Source: Corbicula japonica
Lineage: Eukaryota; Mollusca; Bivalvia; Venerida; Cyrenidae
Reading direction: 5' to 3'
Length of the DNA: 64,000 nucleotides
Assembly (NCBI GenBank): GCA_038501625.1
Contig: JAZAYU010000008.1
Span: 12,674,620 to 12,738,619 of the forward strand
Below are positions 11,462 to 23,496 of the stretch, piece after piece. The translations under genes and the position numbers were made by a program. Every line of letters begins with the position of its first letter. The first letter of the stretch is position 1. The notes beneath the pieces were generated by a model, which searched no databases, was not told the DNA's origin, and saw only the letters and a list, made by a program, of their open reading frames with translations.

Positions 11462-11965
11462 AAGTGCCTACTACACCCCGTACACTCGCAAACAATTTTC
11501 CATCTACACCCCGTACATAACTGTGCTAGACACTTTACACAAAGCATGGTCTTTTTTTCGCAAAGTTTGTAAAAAGTAGCTCGAATTGGTAAATGGCAGC
11601 TATAATACAAGTGGGAGAAAGTCTATATTTTATCATTCAAGACGGATTTTGAGGTAGCAAATGCGTTTTGGGCTTGGTTATAAGAAAATATCAACATTGT
11701 TCGCAAATGTCAACAACTAGGCTACACTTCCTCGCAAATTTAACAAAAACTACCCAAAGTGCAGAAAAAAGCAATAACTTCTTTCGAAACCAGATATATT
11801 TAGCTTCACAAATTTGTTTACTTTAGAGAAATCGATAAAGTTTTGATGGAGAAATAAGTTGAAACATTACCTTGGGTATACGCGACCTTATCCATTCCAC
11901 TTTCGTTTTCGTTGTTTTGAGGCGCTATATCCTGTGGACGATGTACAACAGTGGTAGTTGACGGT
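11462..11965. repeat. Right arm of the inverted segmental duplication
   Basis: Reverse complement of 9033-9545 at roughly 80% identity. On the minus strand it contains the second copy of the 61-nt candidate exon (about 11940-11880) with intact AG acceptor and GTAATG donor. Confidence 0.88.
11880..11940 (-). CDS. Inverted copy of the 61-nt candidate exon
   Basis: On the minus strand, CCACAG and GTAATG bracket 61 nt open in one frame, beginning DIAP and ending DKVAYTQ. Compared with the plus-strand copy there are four replacements (Arg/Gln, Ser/Gly, Leu/Met, Phe/Tyr) and no frame change. If functional, it belongs to a transcript on the opposite strand, or would be used by trans-splicing. It may equally be a decaying duplicate. 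Confidence 0.38.
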
Positions 11966-14594
11966 TGATTTAAAACGCCAAGCTATATTAGATTAACACT
12001 TTGGGTGGTTCATAAATTTAAATGAAAATGAATCTGAATTTATTAAATTAAGAATGTGCTGCTTTAATGTGAACATTCATTCAAACCTTGGTAACAGAAT
12101 GACATGGCTTATTGATCCCGTACTGAAAACCGTCGTTTAACACTCCAAAGCAAATATCATTGTCGTACTCATTTAAAACAATGTGATGCTGCAAAACGTG
12201 TTTGACGAACATGTATAGCCGCTTATAATTCATTTCCAGGTTTAACAAGTGTTAAAATGCGGTAATTATTGTCAATCGAAACCCGACAACGCTTCGTGAC
12301 GGCAAAATAGTCGCCCCGTGCTGCTTGTAAGGTTTTTTGCTATTTTCTATGTTTTTTTTTTAAGTAAGCGTTTGTGTGATTTTCTTTTTTATGGGGTGGA
12401 GAGTACATGTAAAGTCAAAGTTTTGTAAACGCTGAGTGATTGAATTGCGAGCCGATACTGATCTATAACTAAACCTAGTAAATTTTTACATGTCAATTTT
12501 GCTAGACTAAATATAATATTGTAATTTATTATATGTCACAGAAGTTGAACGATGACGAAGTCAACGAGTTAATGAAAGTAAATGTTCATGGTGTAATGGG
12601 TCACGCGATGATTATCGCTATCTTTTGTTTCTTGACAAGTGAATTGAGAACGGAGAATAATTTGACCGACGACCAATTATTATTACATTTGTTTAAATAA
12701 ATGGCATAAGGCAACGCGGAAAACAAAAATATATTACCCTACTATGAAGGTTTGACAAGTATTACCGTTTTTAAATAAATAAATAACGTGTTTGATCATT
12801 AATGTTTATTCTAAAAGATGAAGTCGCATGAATCCTTGCTTAGGGTGTGCCTAGGTGTGAGTGTTTGAATGAAAAGCACAGCCTTATTTTGCAAACTGTT
12901 TTTAAATAGTTTTAACGCTATCAGATATAACTCGTACTTATTATTAACATCTAAACTATAGGTCTGCTGTGCTTTTTTTAAGAAAGTAATCATGTCTGTA
13001 CTTTAAATGTGGACTCAGAGCTAGTGATAAGGTGGCGGCGTCAATATAAATTTTGTGGAGCTTTTATGTTACGCCGTTAGTAAGGACAGATCACAAAAGT
13101 GAGGGATTAAATTTTAAAGATTGGAACTAGCCAAAATGTCGGTTAGGCGGCAACAACTTAACTGCGAATGGAGTCCATATCGCAAAAATAGATGTTTTTG
13201 TTTCATGAAATTGTGCTATAGTTTCTGTATTCCCTGTTATTTTTTTTAAATGACGTTTAACATAGATTAATCGCTCTTTAAAAATATAATGCTTTAAAGT
13301 TTTGCTTTTTCTTCATTTTGGGCTGTAAAAATTAGCAACCGTATTCGTCAAGTTTTATACGGCATAAATTTTAATTAGAAATGACGAATTTCTTATTCAA
13401 AACTTATTTTACATTGTCGTTCCCTTTTTTAAAAACGGCAATGATTAAAGATAGATATGCACGAATTGCACTCCTTTAATTCCATTCCATTAATAACATT
13501 ATTTACTTTCATGAATGACGTATGAAAAAATATATACATGCTGGGTGTGATATTGATTTTAATGGAAGACTATCAGGAAGTTATGTACATAAGCACTGGA
13601 CTCTAGTGTTTGAACGGATTGAGCTAGATGACATATCTAATTTTAGAACATGAATAGCCAAAAAAAAACACAACAGCAGATGACTTGCGTAATTGGTACA
13701 CGTCTTTTCTGTAAACAGGTAATTGAAGGCCGGAGTCCAGATTAGTTGGGTTTTCTCTTTTTTTGCAAAATTTGTTAGAGGGACGTTGAATATGATTACG
13801 TACCTTTACAATAAAACTCCAAAATGTGCATGGATAGATGGGCATATCAATACAGATGGTTAAAGACACATGCAGAATGGACTACGTAACACTTAGTCTA
13901 AGAAAAACATGAATTTCCAAATGTAATTATCATGATATTATGATATTATTTTATTGTTTTGTGAATTTTAATTTGATATCTGCTGGAAATTTCGATTTAT
14001 AAAGGTTGAAAGAGGCCCATCCATATATTTAAAAAAACTCAAAATTCCCAATAAATTTCAGTAAAAATGCTTATTTTCAGACAATTTTTTCAATTTTTAA
14101 ATGAAAAACAAGTATTAATAATAGAAAAAACTTTTTGGGTCTGATATTCTACACAAACATGTACTAATACTATCTTTTGTATTAAGAAGGGATCCCAAAG
14201 GCAACTCACCTGTGTAAATATTAATACCGAATAGGATCCGGTTTTCAAAATTAAGATTTTTTTCTATTCAAAGATAAAATGTTCCCTTGTACGAGCATGC
14301 GTACAATGACTTATTACTGCACAACATTTTCAACACTTGCCAATCAGTGCAGAGACACCTTTAAGCAAATTTGCTAGCGTGACACCTCTATATAATTAGC
14401 GTAAACGTTTTGACAGATTCCAAGATAATATATTTTTTAATAAACCTGTGTAGCCTAACCTTGAGGACAGATAAAATGTTACAAACCAAACACTGATCAG
14501 CGCTGTCTACCTTCCTAACTTAGGAAACTGGACATAGACTGACTATATGCACATTTTTATAATTTGAGGTTTTTAGACTCGTTTTTTGTTTCAG
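11966..14594. other. Gene-free stretch
   Basis: AT-rich DNA without supported exons. The short open frames at 12811-12993 and 13624-13869 (minus) have no motifs, no good splice sites and no coding-like codon use. Confidence 0.55.
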
Positions 14595-14686
14595 TTTCGT
14601 AGATGCAAATACTCAGATGTACAAAATGTGAGGTAAGTCTTGGCCCAAGAGAGCAGTTTAAGTCACATATAATCGAAAATCATGTT
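14595..14686 (+). other. Possible C2H2 zinc-finger exon, or a 38-nt exon with strong splice sites
   Basis: Two readings compete. (a) From ATG 14603, the peptide LRCTKCEVSLGPREQF, then KSH and IIENH, has exact finger spacing C-X2-C-X3-L-X5-F-X2-H-X4-H (14618-14683). An in-frame TAG directly precedes the ATG. Beyond the finger the frame becomes hydrophobic and non-coding in appearance. (b) A pyrimidine-rich acceptor (TTTGTTTCAG, ends 14594) and a perfect donor (GAG|GTAAGT, after 14632) define a 38-nt exon that would cut through the finger. The sequence cannot decide between them. Confidence 0.35.
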
Positions 14687-16160
14687 ATCATTTTATACCG
14701 TAGCCAAGTTACAGGGAAATGTTGCGCACCCATTCAATTTGCTAATTTGTTAACGCACTTTTTGTCTATGGTAATTCAGCTTGTCAGATTTTCGCCAATG
14801 AAGTTTTTTTTAATTTTGTTTGAAAATAAGCTATGTTATAAATGTTTTAAGCTTATGGAGAAGTGCTATAATTTATATAATAGCACTTATATACGTACAT
14901 CTGATTTATACCAAAACAGGACTTCACGTTTATGAAAATTATATCATTGTTTATCGTTTTACGATGCAGTTAGATAATTAAATTATTCTTCGATTATCGT
15001 CGATTTAAACCGCTTCATGAGGGCACAGCTTGAGTCAATAATTTAATGTTTTGTACCTCAGCCAATGTTATCAAGAAGTGATATTAATTCCATTATCAGC
15101 AGTTATGGCAAAACAACTTTAGTCTGGTTTGTGCAAATAAAAGCCATTTGTGATTCGATACAAACTACGATATAATTAGAATTTAATTTCATAACTGTTT
15201 CTTCTCTTCTGTTGGTTGTTGTAATCACCGTAGATCTTATGTCAAGTCGGGTTTAGGATTACGAGATTTTACGAGATTTTGCCATGAGAAGAACAATCAA
15301 TACGCTGAAATTAAAATGATGTGGTCTCATCGTCACCATAGCAACTCACAATTCTTTTTTCTGAAACAGGTGATATCTTGTTTAATGGACATTTCTTCTT
15401 GGGGATAATAGCGCAGGAGACATTACAGTATCATATCTAAGACGGTAAGATAAAGTTTGCGCTTTGAACTGATATGTGTCGTTTCTTTGTTGAGCAATAA
15501 CATTCAGTCGTGAGTTTGATTGAAATATTGTCAAGTGTTTTAATTTAAATAACAATCGACCTGACAACCGTTTAGCAGATGCGTATTTTCTAATTATGTA
15601 GGGAATATATTTCAGGTAAGTTCTATTAAAATTCAGGAAATATTTAATTTTATTTGTATAACTGTCAAAAAAATAAAATCAGATAAAATTCAAATACGGC
15701 AATAAAAGTTGCAAAATAATTTTTATCCAAAATAATTAAATTATATATTATTTTTCATAGCTAATTGATAAATAGCGCTTTATGTGTTGATTTCAGTCGT
15801 CTTGAATTTACTGATTTTGTTTTTACAAATATTTTGCCTGCTTTTATATTTACGAAGTTTTGTGTGTATATATTGTGTCAAGATTGTATACAGTTTGGCA
15901 GGATTTTACTTTTCTTAATGTTCACTTATATGTGCGACAAACGATTTTCGCGAGTTCTATCTACTACAAATTTGACTACTTTTTTTCATTAACATAAAGC
16001 TAGCTGGAAGTTTGGCATCTTAAAATTGTCAAACAATTTCGAAAGCAAAATAGAATAATGTAAATATTTGTTGTTGTTTTTTTACACGATTTTAACTGTT
16101 TCACAGGAGAAAACTGTTGGTATGATTCGACGTGCTCTTATACTTTTATTTTTTTCTCAG
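14687..16160. other. Gene-free stretch
   Basis: No supported exon. It is AT-rich, with short unsupported frames only. Confidence 0.55.
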
Positions 16161-16616
16161 CTCATGTGTTGTCATGGATGCGAACACATCCGCAGCCAAC
16201 AGGGACGACACGGTTACACAGCAACCTGTATCACTTCCGGAATTATCTCGGCCGGAAGTTAAAAACCGTAGCAGATCATTGGATACAGACGTCAGTTTGC
16301 ATCGAGCCACAGAACACAAAACGTCACACACAGATCAGCTTTCGTCACAAAACCAGATCAGAAGAAATTCCTACGAAGGTGTTTCAAAAATGCAGCGCGT
16401 TATGAACAACGAAAAGGCAGTGAAAGCGCTGACCGAAGAGCATGCGCACAACTACATGATAGAAAAGAGCTCATCCCCTAACCCGACAGCACATTCGGTG
16501 GAAAATTTCGGCATTTGGCATACGTCCGACCAGTTGGAAACGATTCAAGAAAGCGCACTACCTGATTTAGTGATTGGCTTCGATGGGTTTCGAACTGATC
16601 CCGAAAGTAAACACAA
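16161..16616 (+). CDS. 5' coding exon of an unrecognised protein
   Basis: A textbook acceptor (TTATTTTTTTCTCAG, ends 16160) and a perfect donor (GTAAGT at 16617) bracket 456 nt. An ATG at 16174 opens a frame through the donor, coding 147 residues plus two bases (phase 2). The peptide starts MDANTSAANRDD, is polar and rich in Ser, Asn, His and Glu, and has no transmembrane segment or Cys pattern. Its C-terminal part runs ...LPDLVIGFDGFRTDPESKH. Base composition is clearly less AT-rich than the flanks, as expected for coding DNA. The exon probably holds the start codon, with the 5' UTR spliced upstream and further exons downstream that I could not find. The frame reading on past the donor (stop at 16618) is less likely. 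I do not recognise a family. Confidence 0.6.
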
Positions 16617-18745
16617 GTAAGTTGTTATATAGCAACACACACTTGCTTTTATTCTTCATCACCAACATTTTTTTGCCCTCTTTTATTTTACATTTTGATT
16701 TATAACTTATTTAAAAAATAACAGGTGAACAGTGTTGTTACTTTTATAGGCTTTTGGAAATCAACAATCACATAAAATATTCTTTGTTCCCCAAGCAGCT
16801 ATGTTCTCTTCGTAAAAAAATCATTGCTAAGTATTCATATCTACTTTCTGTATAATATATTGTTCATCAACAAGATATTTATCTCTACAAACCTATTTGA
16901 CTTTTTCATATAACAAAACATTATCATTAGAGATGACAAAATAGGGGAAATATGGATACAAAGGGTTACGGAATCAGAAATGAAAAAAAATCAGATCTAA
17001 TATGAAGAGTACATATAGTGAGGATTTACATCAGAATACAACACATCTGCGCCCAAGATCATAAAACTAAGTCAGGAGACCAATCTCAAACCTTGAGATT
17101 TGAGACTTGTATCTAATCTTAGTTTTATGATTTTGTGCTCTGCTTTCCTTTTAATAGATCTAAATACTGAAGTACGTATTTTACACGGGCTAGTCCTACC
17201 AGAGACTTTTTAATTATTTAATGGACCATGGTCCCATGCTATCCCACTAAACTATATATATATATATACGTAATTTCGTGTAAAATCAACGCTAATGGAC
17301 AGATGATAATAATCGATACCGATTATGTGAATACAAACTTCTTGTTCTGTTGAAGTTTTTAAGTTAAACATGCAAGGTACATCCTTTTTGAAAGTTTTGT
17401 ATATTTTCTGGACGAATTATGGGTCATAATATATTATTACTATGTAACTATTACTTGATAACCTTTATTAACGTACAACTATTCCGGCCCAAAGGAATAA
17501 TGGGCCCAGCTTTAAATAGAGGTTTATAGCGAATGTTGAGTACCATGTGGCCCGGCTTTATATATAGATCGTTGAGTACTAAACGGGTACCATGTTGTAT
17601 GTACAACGGTACGGTATTACCCAAGAAAATCCGATTAGTAAGAGGGAAGATGTCAACGTATTTTTTTATGTTGCTTGATTATGTGGACTTTTATCGTTGA
17701 ATTATGTCGTAGATTATGTATGCAAAAGTTTTATGTTTATATATAAACAAAATATTTACATGACCAAGATGCAATTCCATGTATGTTTAGTCAGATAATT
17801 GAATGTTGTGATTTCGCGTGATAACTTTGAACTGACCCCTCTGGTTTTTTCAAGATGGCGTTCAGTACGCAAAGCATGTATGATTAGGTAGTGCGAGTGG
17901 ATATAGTCATATAGGATTGTTTGCGGTAAGTTTTTGATATATTTTAAGTTATTTGCAATGGCTTTGTTTGCATGGATTTTTGTTTATAGTTTCGTTTTCT
18001 AGATCACTGTTGATCGGGAATGTGCGCCAGGTTATAAAATAGATCGATGAGTTTTGTGTTTTCTTCTAAGCATTAGCGAAAGTTAAGTACCAGCTCAAGC
18101 TATTTATAATTGAGTATATAAATAGATCTATATAGATAGTATAGATATATATAGAGTATATAAATAGATCGATGAGTTGATGTTTTCTTTCAATCAAAAT
18201 ATATGCGAATTGAAAATTTATTGTTGTAAGCAGTTATAGAAAGAGTGTACATGTATATGTAGTAAGAGACATTGTTCAGATAGTTATTCTTGGAAGATAT
18301 TGAAGTTTGTGTTTTGTTTACGAATATTGGCGATCATGAGACTTGATTTTGGCACGTGAATGTGACCTATATATGATGGTTCTTTGTTTACAAATGTTTA
18401 CAAATGTTTCTGATGTTGAAACTGACGGTTCTAGTGGGTTTCTGTTGTACAAGAAGAAGGTGATTTCGTGTCTCTAAAGTAAATAATGATAGTATAAGCA
18501 TTTTTGTAGGTTGTTCAGAATAATTTGGTTTTCAAATTATTCACTACATTTATTGCAAACTTGTAAATGTTCAGCAAACAAATTTCATCATAAACCCCAG
18601 GCCATACCGTTTCCTTTATATTTCATTTCAAACTGCGCTCCTTGTATACAACGCGTTCCACAACTACATGTAATAATACACACGCACATCCTTCAACGTT
18701 CAATACCCTTTACCAATAAAAGACAACAATATATTATTACTTAAT
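16617..18745. other. Gene-free stretch (possible intron of the 16.2 kb exon)
   Basis: It contains a P1 palindromic repeat (17051-17138) and an (AT)n tract near 17255-17270. No partner exon in the required phase was recognised. Confidence 0.5.
17051..17138. repeat. Palindromic repeat P1 (compact copy)
   Basis: GCCCAAGATCATAAAACTAA is mirrored by TTAGTTTTATGATTTTGTGC. The inner arms TGAGATTTGAGACTTG and CCAATCTCAAACC also pair. It appears to be an internally deleted P1 copy forming an almost continuous hairpin. Confidence 0.8.
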
Positions 18746-19639
18746 TATCCCCCGCCGCATAGCGGCCGGGGGATATAGGAATGGTTTTCGTCCGTCCGTC
18801 CGTCCGGTCGCGCACATTTCGTGTCCGGTCCATAACTTTTCAACCCCTAGAAGGAATTTCATGAAACTTTAGGCAAATGTTCTCCCCATCAAGACGACGT
18901 GCAGAACCCATGTTCCAACATGGCCGGCTTAATGTCAAGGTTACTAGGTCAGATTAAAGCAAAAATTTTGTTCACGCAAAAGAGGTCACATTTTTTGTCC
19001 GATTGTCATCAAAATTTGGTATGAATATTGATATTGATGATCTTTACTCAAATTATTAAAATCATGTTCTTGAATTGCCCAGGGGGCCCCGCCCTGGGGA
19101 TTTTAAAAAAAAATTCTTTTAAATTCTGTTTTTAACCTTTGATTTTCTACAGTTATCAACCAGATATTGACACAAACTTTATACCATCTTAAAATTCAAT
19201 CTTTCCTGAACAATTCATTCACTGGTTGTTCAGTGATAAAATTTGAAACAAAAATTTAAGTAGCAGAGTGAAAATTTCAAGTATCAAAATTCCAATATTT
19301 CTCTAATTCCAATATTTATTCCATCTTTGAAAGATATAATATAACATACATACATACTATCAGAACAAAATTAGATATAAATTGTCAGTACATTAAACGG
19401 GTTATCTTTTCTGTTATTCGATATCTGTATATAAAGATATAGCAAGAGGCACTGTTTAATCAAAGATGTTTAAAAGGAATATAAATAGAAAGAAGACAGA
19501 TATGACATTGGAATAGAGGGAGGGAGAGTGAGGAGAGGATAAAAAGGGAAAGAAGAAAGATTGTCCGCCATTTGTTGTTAAGCTAGGAAGAGTCTCCATT
19601 TTGCGTTATGTTGCTCTTGTTTATCTTTTAGATTTGCTA

Positions 19640-22190
19640 TAAATTAAATGCCTTCTATACTTATTCTGTGATTTAAAAAAGGAATGAAGGTTTCTAGTGA
19701 TGGTATAGTATTTGTATATTTATTTTTAAATACAAGGTATTCCGCTAAAATAAGGACAAAGTTTAAAATTGTATACAAATTTTTATCTGTGCGATCTGTG
19801 ACACCGATTGATACTGTTGAATAACACAAGGAAATTATGGTAATTCCCTTGTGGTTAATATAATTTTGTAAATATCTCCAGAACGTCTGTGTATGTTGGC
19901 ACTCCCAAAACATGTGTTTAGTAGTTTCTGGTGCCATTGCACAGAAATCACATAACTGTGAGGTGTTTAATTTGCATTTAAAGAGGTACACATTTTTTGG
20001 TAATATCTTCATTAAGAACTTGTATTGGAATGCTCTGAGTTTTGTATCGATGGTGCAAATATATGGAATAGAAAGGATTTTATCCCAATTAAATGGAGAA
20101 TTTCCTAATTTGTTGTCCACTTATTTAATGTTTTATTTTCATTTGGCTTTTTCTTTTGTATTTCTTTTTCATAAAGCATTTTATTAATGTTTGTATTGGG
20201 TTTTATTTTGTTTACGAGATATGTAACATTGGTGGTAGTATTTGGATATATCTTAAATAGGCCAGATTTCCATCTTTGTTTGATTATTTTTGTGATCGAC
20301 ATGTAATTGATAAATTCTGTAGCTGATATTCTAAATTTTATGTGTATTTCTTGGAATGAATTAAATTGATTTTGATCGAAGTTATATATATCTTTTACAT
20401 ATAAAATGCCGTTATCCAACCAGTGTTTATTAAATAGTGGGTTTCTGTTATGATCTGTTAGTAAAGAGTTACTCCATATTATTTGTTCTTTGATATTATT
20501 AAATTTAGGTTCAAAATGTATAGTACACCATGAGGTTATGATGTCTGTTAAAAATCATATTTACAATGTATATTATTAGCGGTACTTGGGTTACAGTTGA
20601 ATTAAAAAAAAAGGCGAGTCCGCCTTTTTTATTTAGTTCTTGTAGGTAAGCTGAGTACCATTTTGCATTGAATTGTAACAATAATCGTTTAACCCAGCTG
20701 GCTTTCAATGAAGTTATATATGATTCAATATCAATCATACCTAATCCACCTTTTTGTATTTTGAATAATAATATTTCGTTGTATTTTATCAGGGTTTGAA
20801 TCCCATAAGAATTCGAACATCAACTGGTTAAGCTCTTTAATAATATATTTAGGTGGCGTTTTTAAGACAGTAAGAGGATATGCAAGTTTTGGGAGTGCAA
20901 ACATTTTAAGCACGGCTATTTTTCCTATTAGTGAAAGGTGCCATTTTTTCCATGTCAAAAGAGTATGTTTAAATGAAATTATTTTAGGTTCCATGTTAAC
21001 GTTAATCAAATGTTCTTTATCGTTACTAAATATTATTCCTAGGGTTTTTGCTTCAAATGAAGTCCATTGAAAATGTTTTTCCTTGCAAAATGTTATGTCA
21101 CTGTTTCGCAGCGAGCCGAGTTTCATAACGTCGTTATAATATCGTTTATTGTTTTTACGTTTTCGCCGATATATCTTCCTTTTATGAAACCTGTTTGATC
21201 CGTATTTATTATATTTGAAATGACCTTTTTAACTCTGTTTGCAATGGATTTTGTTGCAATTTTGTAATCAACATTAAGTAATGATATTGGTCTCCAGTTG
21301 TTAATTTCTTCTAAGTTCTTACCTTTTTTAGGTATGAGAGATATGACGCTTTGTTTTTGTAATTCAGAGAGTTCACCGGTTTCGTATGAATAATTAAGTG
21401 CATTAATTAGATATGTTTTTATGTCATTCCAAAAAATTTTGTAAAATTCAACTGTAAGTCTATCAGATCCGGGGCTTTTCATATTTTGCATATCTTTTAG
21501 AGAGAGACGACATTCATTTTCATTCAAGAGGCCTTCACAAGAATTTTGTAGTTCGTGAGTAAGTTTTTCAGCGCGTTCGGCAGTAAGAAAATCTTCAAAA
21601 TTATTATTTTGTGGTTGACGATCATAGAGATTAGTAAAACAATCAGCAACATATTCTAAAATCTCAGCTTGGTTTGTTAATTTTTCATTATTGCAAGAAA
21701 TAGTTTTTATTATTTTTTCTTCAGCTCTCTTCTTTTCTAAACTTGCAAACTATTTTGAATTTCTTTCCGCGCCTTCAATCCAATCTGCTTTTGCTCTTAG
21801 TAATATTCCTTTAAATTTTTTCGTAAATTGAGTTTAATTTTTCCTGTTCACATTGTAAATCATTATTAATTTTTTCATAATATGGATCTTGTTGTAATTT
21901 TGTTTCTAGTTGTTCAATAAAATGTTTTATATTTATTTCTTCTTTATTTTTAATTAGTTTAAGCTTTACAGAATATTTTATTGACGTATCTCTTATGCTT
22001 CCTTTAATAAGTTCCCATAAAATTCTTGGATTAGTATCTTGATTAAAGTAAACAGTATCTAAGATGGCTTTTCTGATTTTTTCTTGATATTCTTCGTCAA
22101 GTAAAATACTATTATTCAATTTAAAATATCCTGGTCCTCTTTGAATTGTTTCTGTTCTAAGGTTAAAGTGAACTATTGAACGATCAGATC
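19640..22190 (-). pseudogene. Decayed LINE (L1/Tx1-like), RT core deleted, 5'-truncated
   Basis: Read on the minus strand in several frames, the order is: end of the endonuclease domain (SIVHFNLRTETIQRGPGYF, near 22170-22110); a connecting region with DEEYQEKI (22119-21811); RT fingers with KSPGSDRLTVEFYK, SLIPKKGKN and NNWRPISLLN (21527-21123); an abrupt jump to a post-palm block (LRNSDITFC...TLGIIFS, 21126-20731); thumb and linker (20738-20105); and a C-terminal zinc-knuckle-like region with CDFC...H...C (20120-19644). The palm with its catalytic Asp box is missing. Frameshifts and stops are numerous, so it is dead. The rest of the endonuclease and ORF1 are absent. It sits inside the TIR element at 18746-23332 and so is younger than it. 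Confidence 0.9.
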
Positions 22191-22469
22191 AAATGCCAAT
22201 ATTTCTACATGTCTTCAGCTATATTTAGATTCAATCTTAAAATGTTATTAGGATGCATTATCAGAGTTTATTCCTCCAGTTGCTGGTCAATGACCTAATG
22301 AACTTTGCTGTTTAGATCTGTGTTATGCAATATAAAGAACTTTGCTCTGGCTTTTATAGGGTATATTTTGTCATTTTTTCTATGGATACTGACCAAATAA
22401 ACTTTCTTACTTTATAGCACTTTGAAAATCAGGCTTTTTTAAATATTTTATTCACTGTTTGTATGTAAA

Positions 22470-22490
22470 ACAACAACAACAACAACAAAT
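22470..22490. repeat. (CAA)n microsatellite
   Basis: Six consecutive CAA/ACA units. Confidence 0.8.
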
Positions 22491-23496
22491 TTGTAGCACA
22501 TTCTGAAATGTTAAGACTAAATTTAAGAGAGGTCTCAGCTGTATACAGTGTATGCACACAAACTGGCAAGTTAATCGGAGGTCTCTGAGTCCTTGGAATG
22601 AATATCATGAAACTAAAGTGAAATGTTCAGTTCATGAACATGATGTGCTGAACCCATGTTTCAACCTGACTGGCTCAAGATCAAGGCCGCCTGTGGTGTT
22701 TGAGCATATTTCGTGTCCAGTCCATAACTTTTCAACCCTTAGAAGGAATTTAATGGAACTTTAGTCAAACGTTCTCCCCATGACGACGACGTGCAGAACC
22801 CATGTTCCAACATGGCCGCCTCAATGTCAAGGTCACCAGTGGTGTTTTTGGAAAAACCTTGAAGGAATTTCACGAAAGTTGCATGCTTTGTATCCGGTCT
22901 ATAACTTTTTAACCCCTAGAACGAATTTCATGAAACTTTAGTCAAATGTTCTCCCCATCAAGACGACGTGCAGAACCCATGTTCCAACCTGGCCGGCTCA
23001 ATGTTAAGGTCACCAGTGGTGTTTGAAGATTTGAACCATGCATTTCGTGTCCAGTTCATATCTTCTGAACCCCTGGAATGAATATCATGAAACGTAAGTG
23101 AAATGTTCAGTTCATGAACCTGATGTGCAGAATCCATGTTCCAACCTGGCTGGCTCAAGGTCAAGGATGCCTCTGGTGTTTGAGCAGGCCAATACTCTGA
23201 AACTTATCTGAACACGACATACCCTTGCACTTGAATTGGCTTCCACCTGCCTGCCCGTTGCCCAGAGCTATTGTTTAATTTGCTCTTAACCATCCATAAC
23301 CTTTCCCACATTCACATCTGCGGCGGGGGATATTGCTGTCGTTCCGACTGCCTTGTTCTTCACCTGCATGAACTCTTACACCTAACATCTAACTTCTTTT
23401 AAATGTCTTCCACATATAACACATCTGTGTTATACTTTTCTTGTTATTTCTTAAATAGCGAACTAATTATAGTGTACATACGTAAGTTCCTTGCAT

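Larger units (their letters stand above)
18746..23332. mobile_element. TIR-bounded element with 14-bp perfect ends, split by a LINE
   Basis: TATCCCCCGCCGCA at 18746-18759 is the exact reverse complement of TGCGGCGGGGGATA at 23319-23332. Next to both ends lie diverged monomers of about 150-170 bp with 'tttcgtgtccggtccataac', 'aaggaatttcatgaaac', 'ttctccccatcaagacgacg' and 'cccatgttccaacatggcc'. One monomer lies on the left (18800-18960) and about four on the right (22690-23170). The left end itself is a small hairpin (CCCCCGCCGC...GCGGCCGGGGG). There is no transposase; the long middle is a nested LINE. I know this as a repeat type common in bivalve genomes; the class is uncertain. Confidence 0.75.

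Noticed and set aside
16108..16262. Signal-peptide-like frame MIRRALILLFFSQLMCCHG
   Set aside because: The hydrophobic part is the polypyrimidine tract of the acceptor at 16160, and the frame ends soon after. The frame from ATG 16174 fits the exon better.
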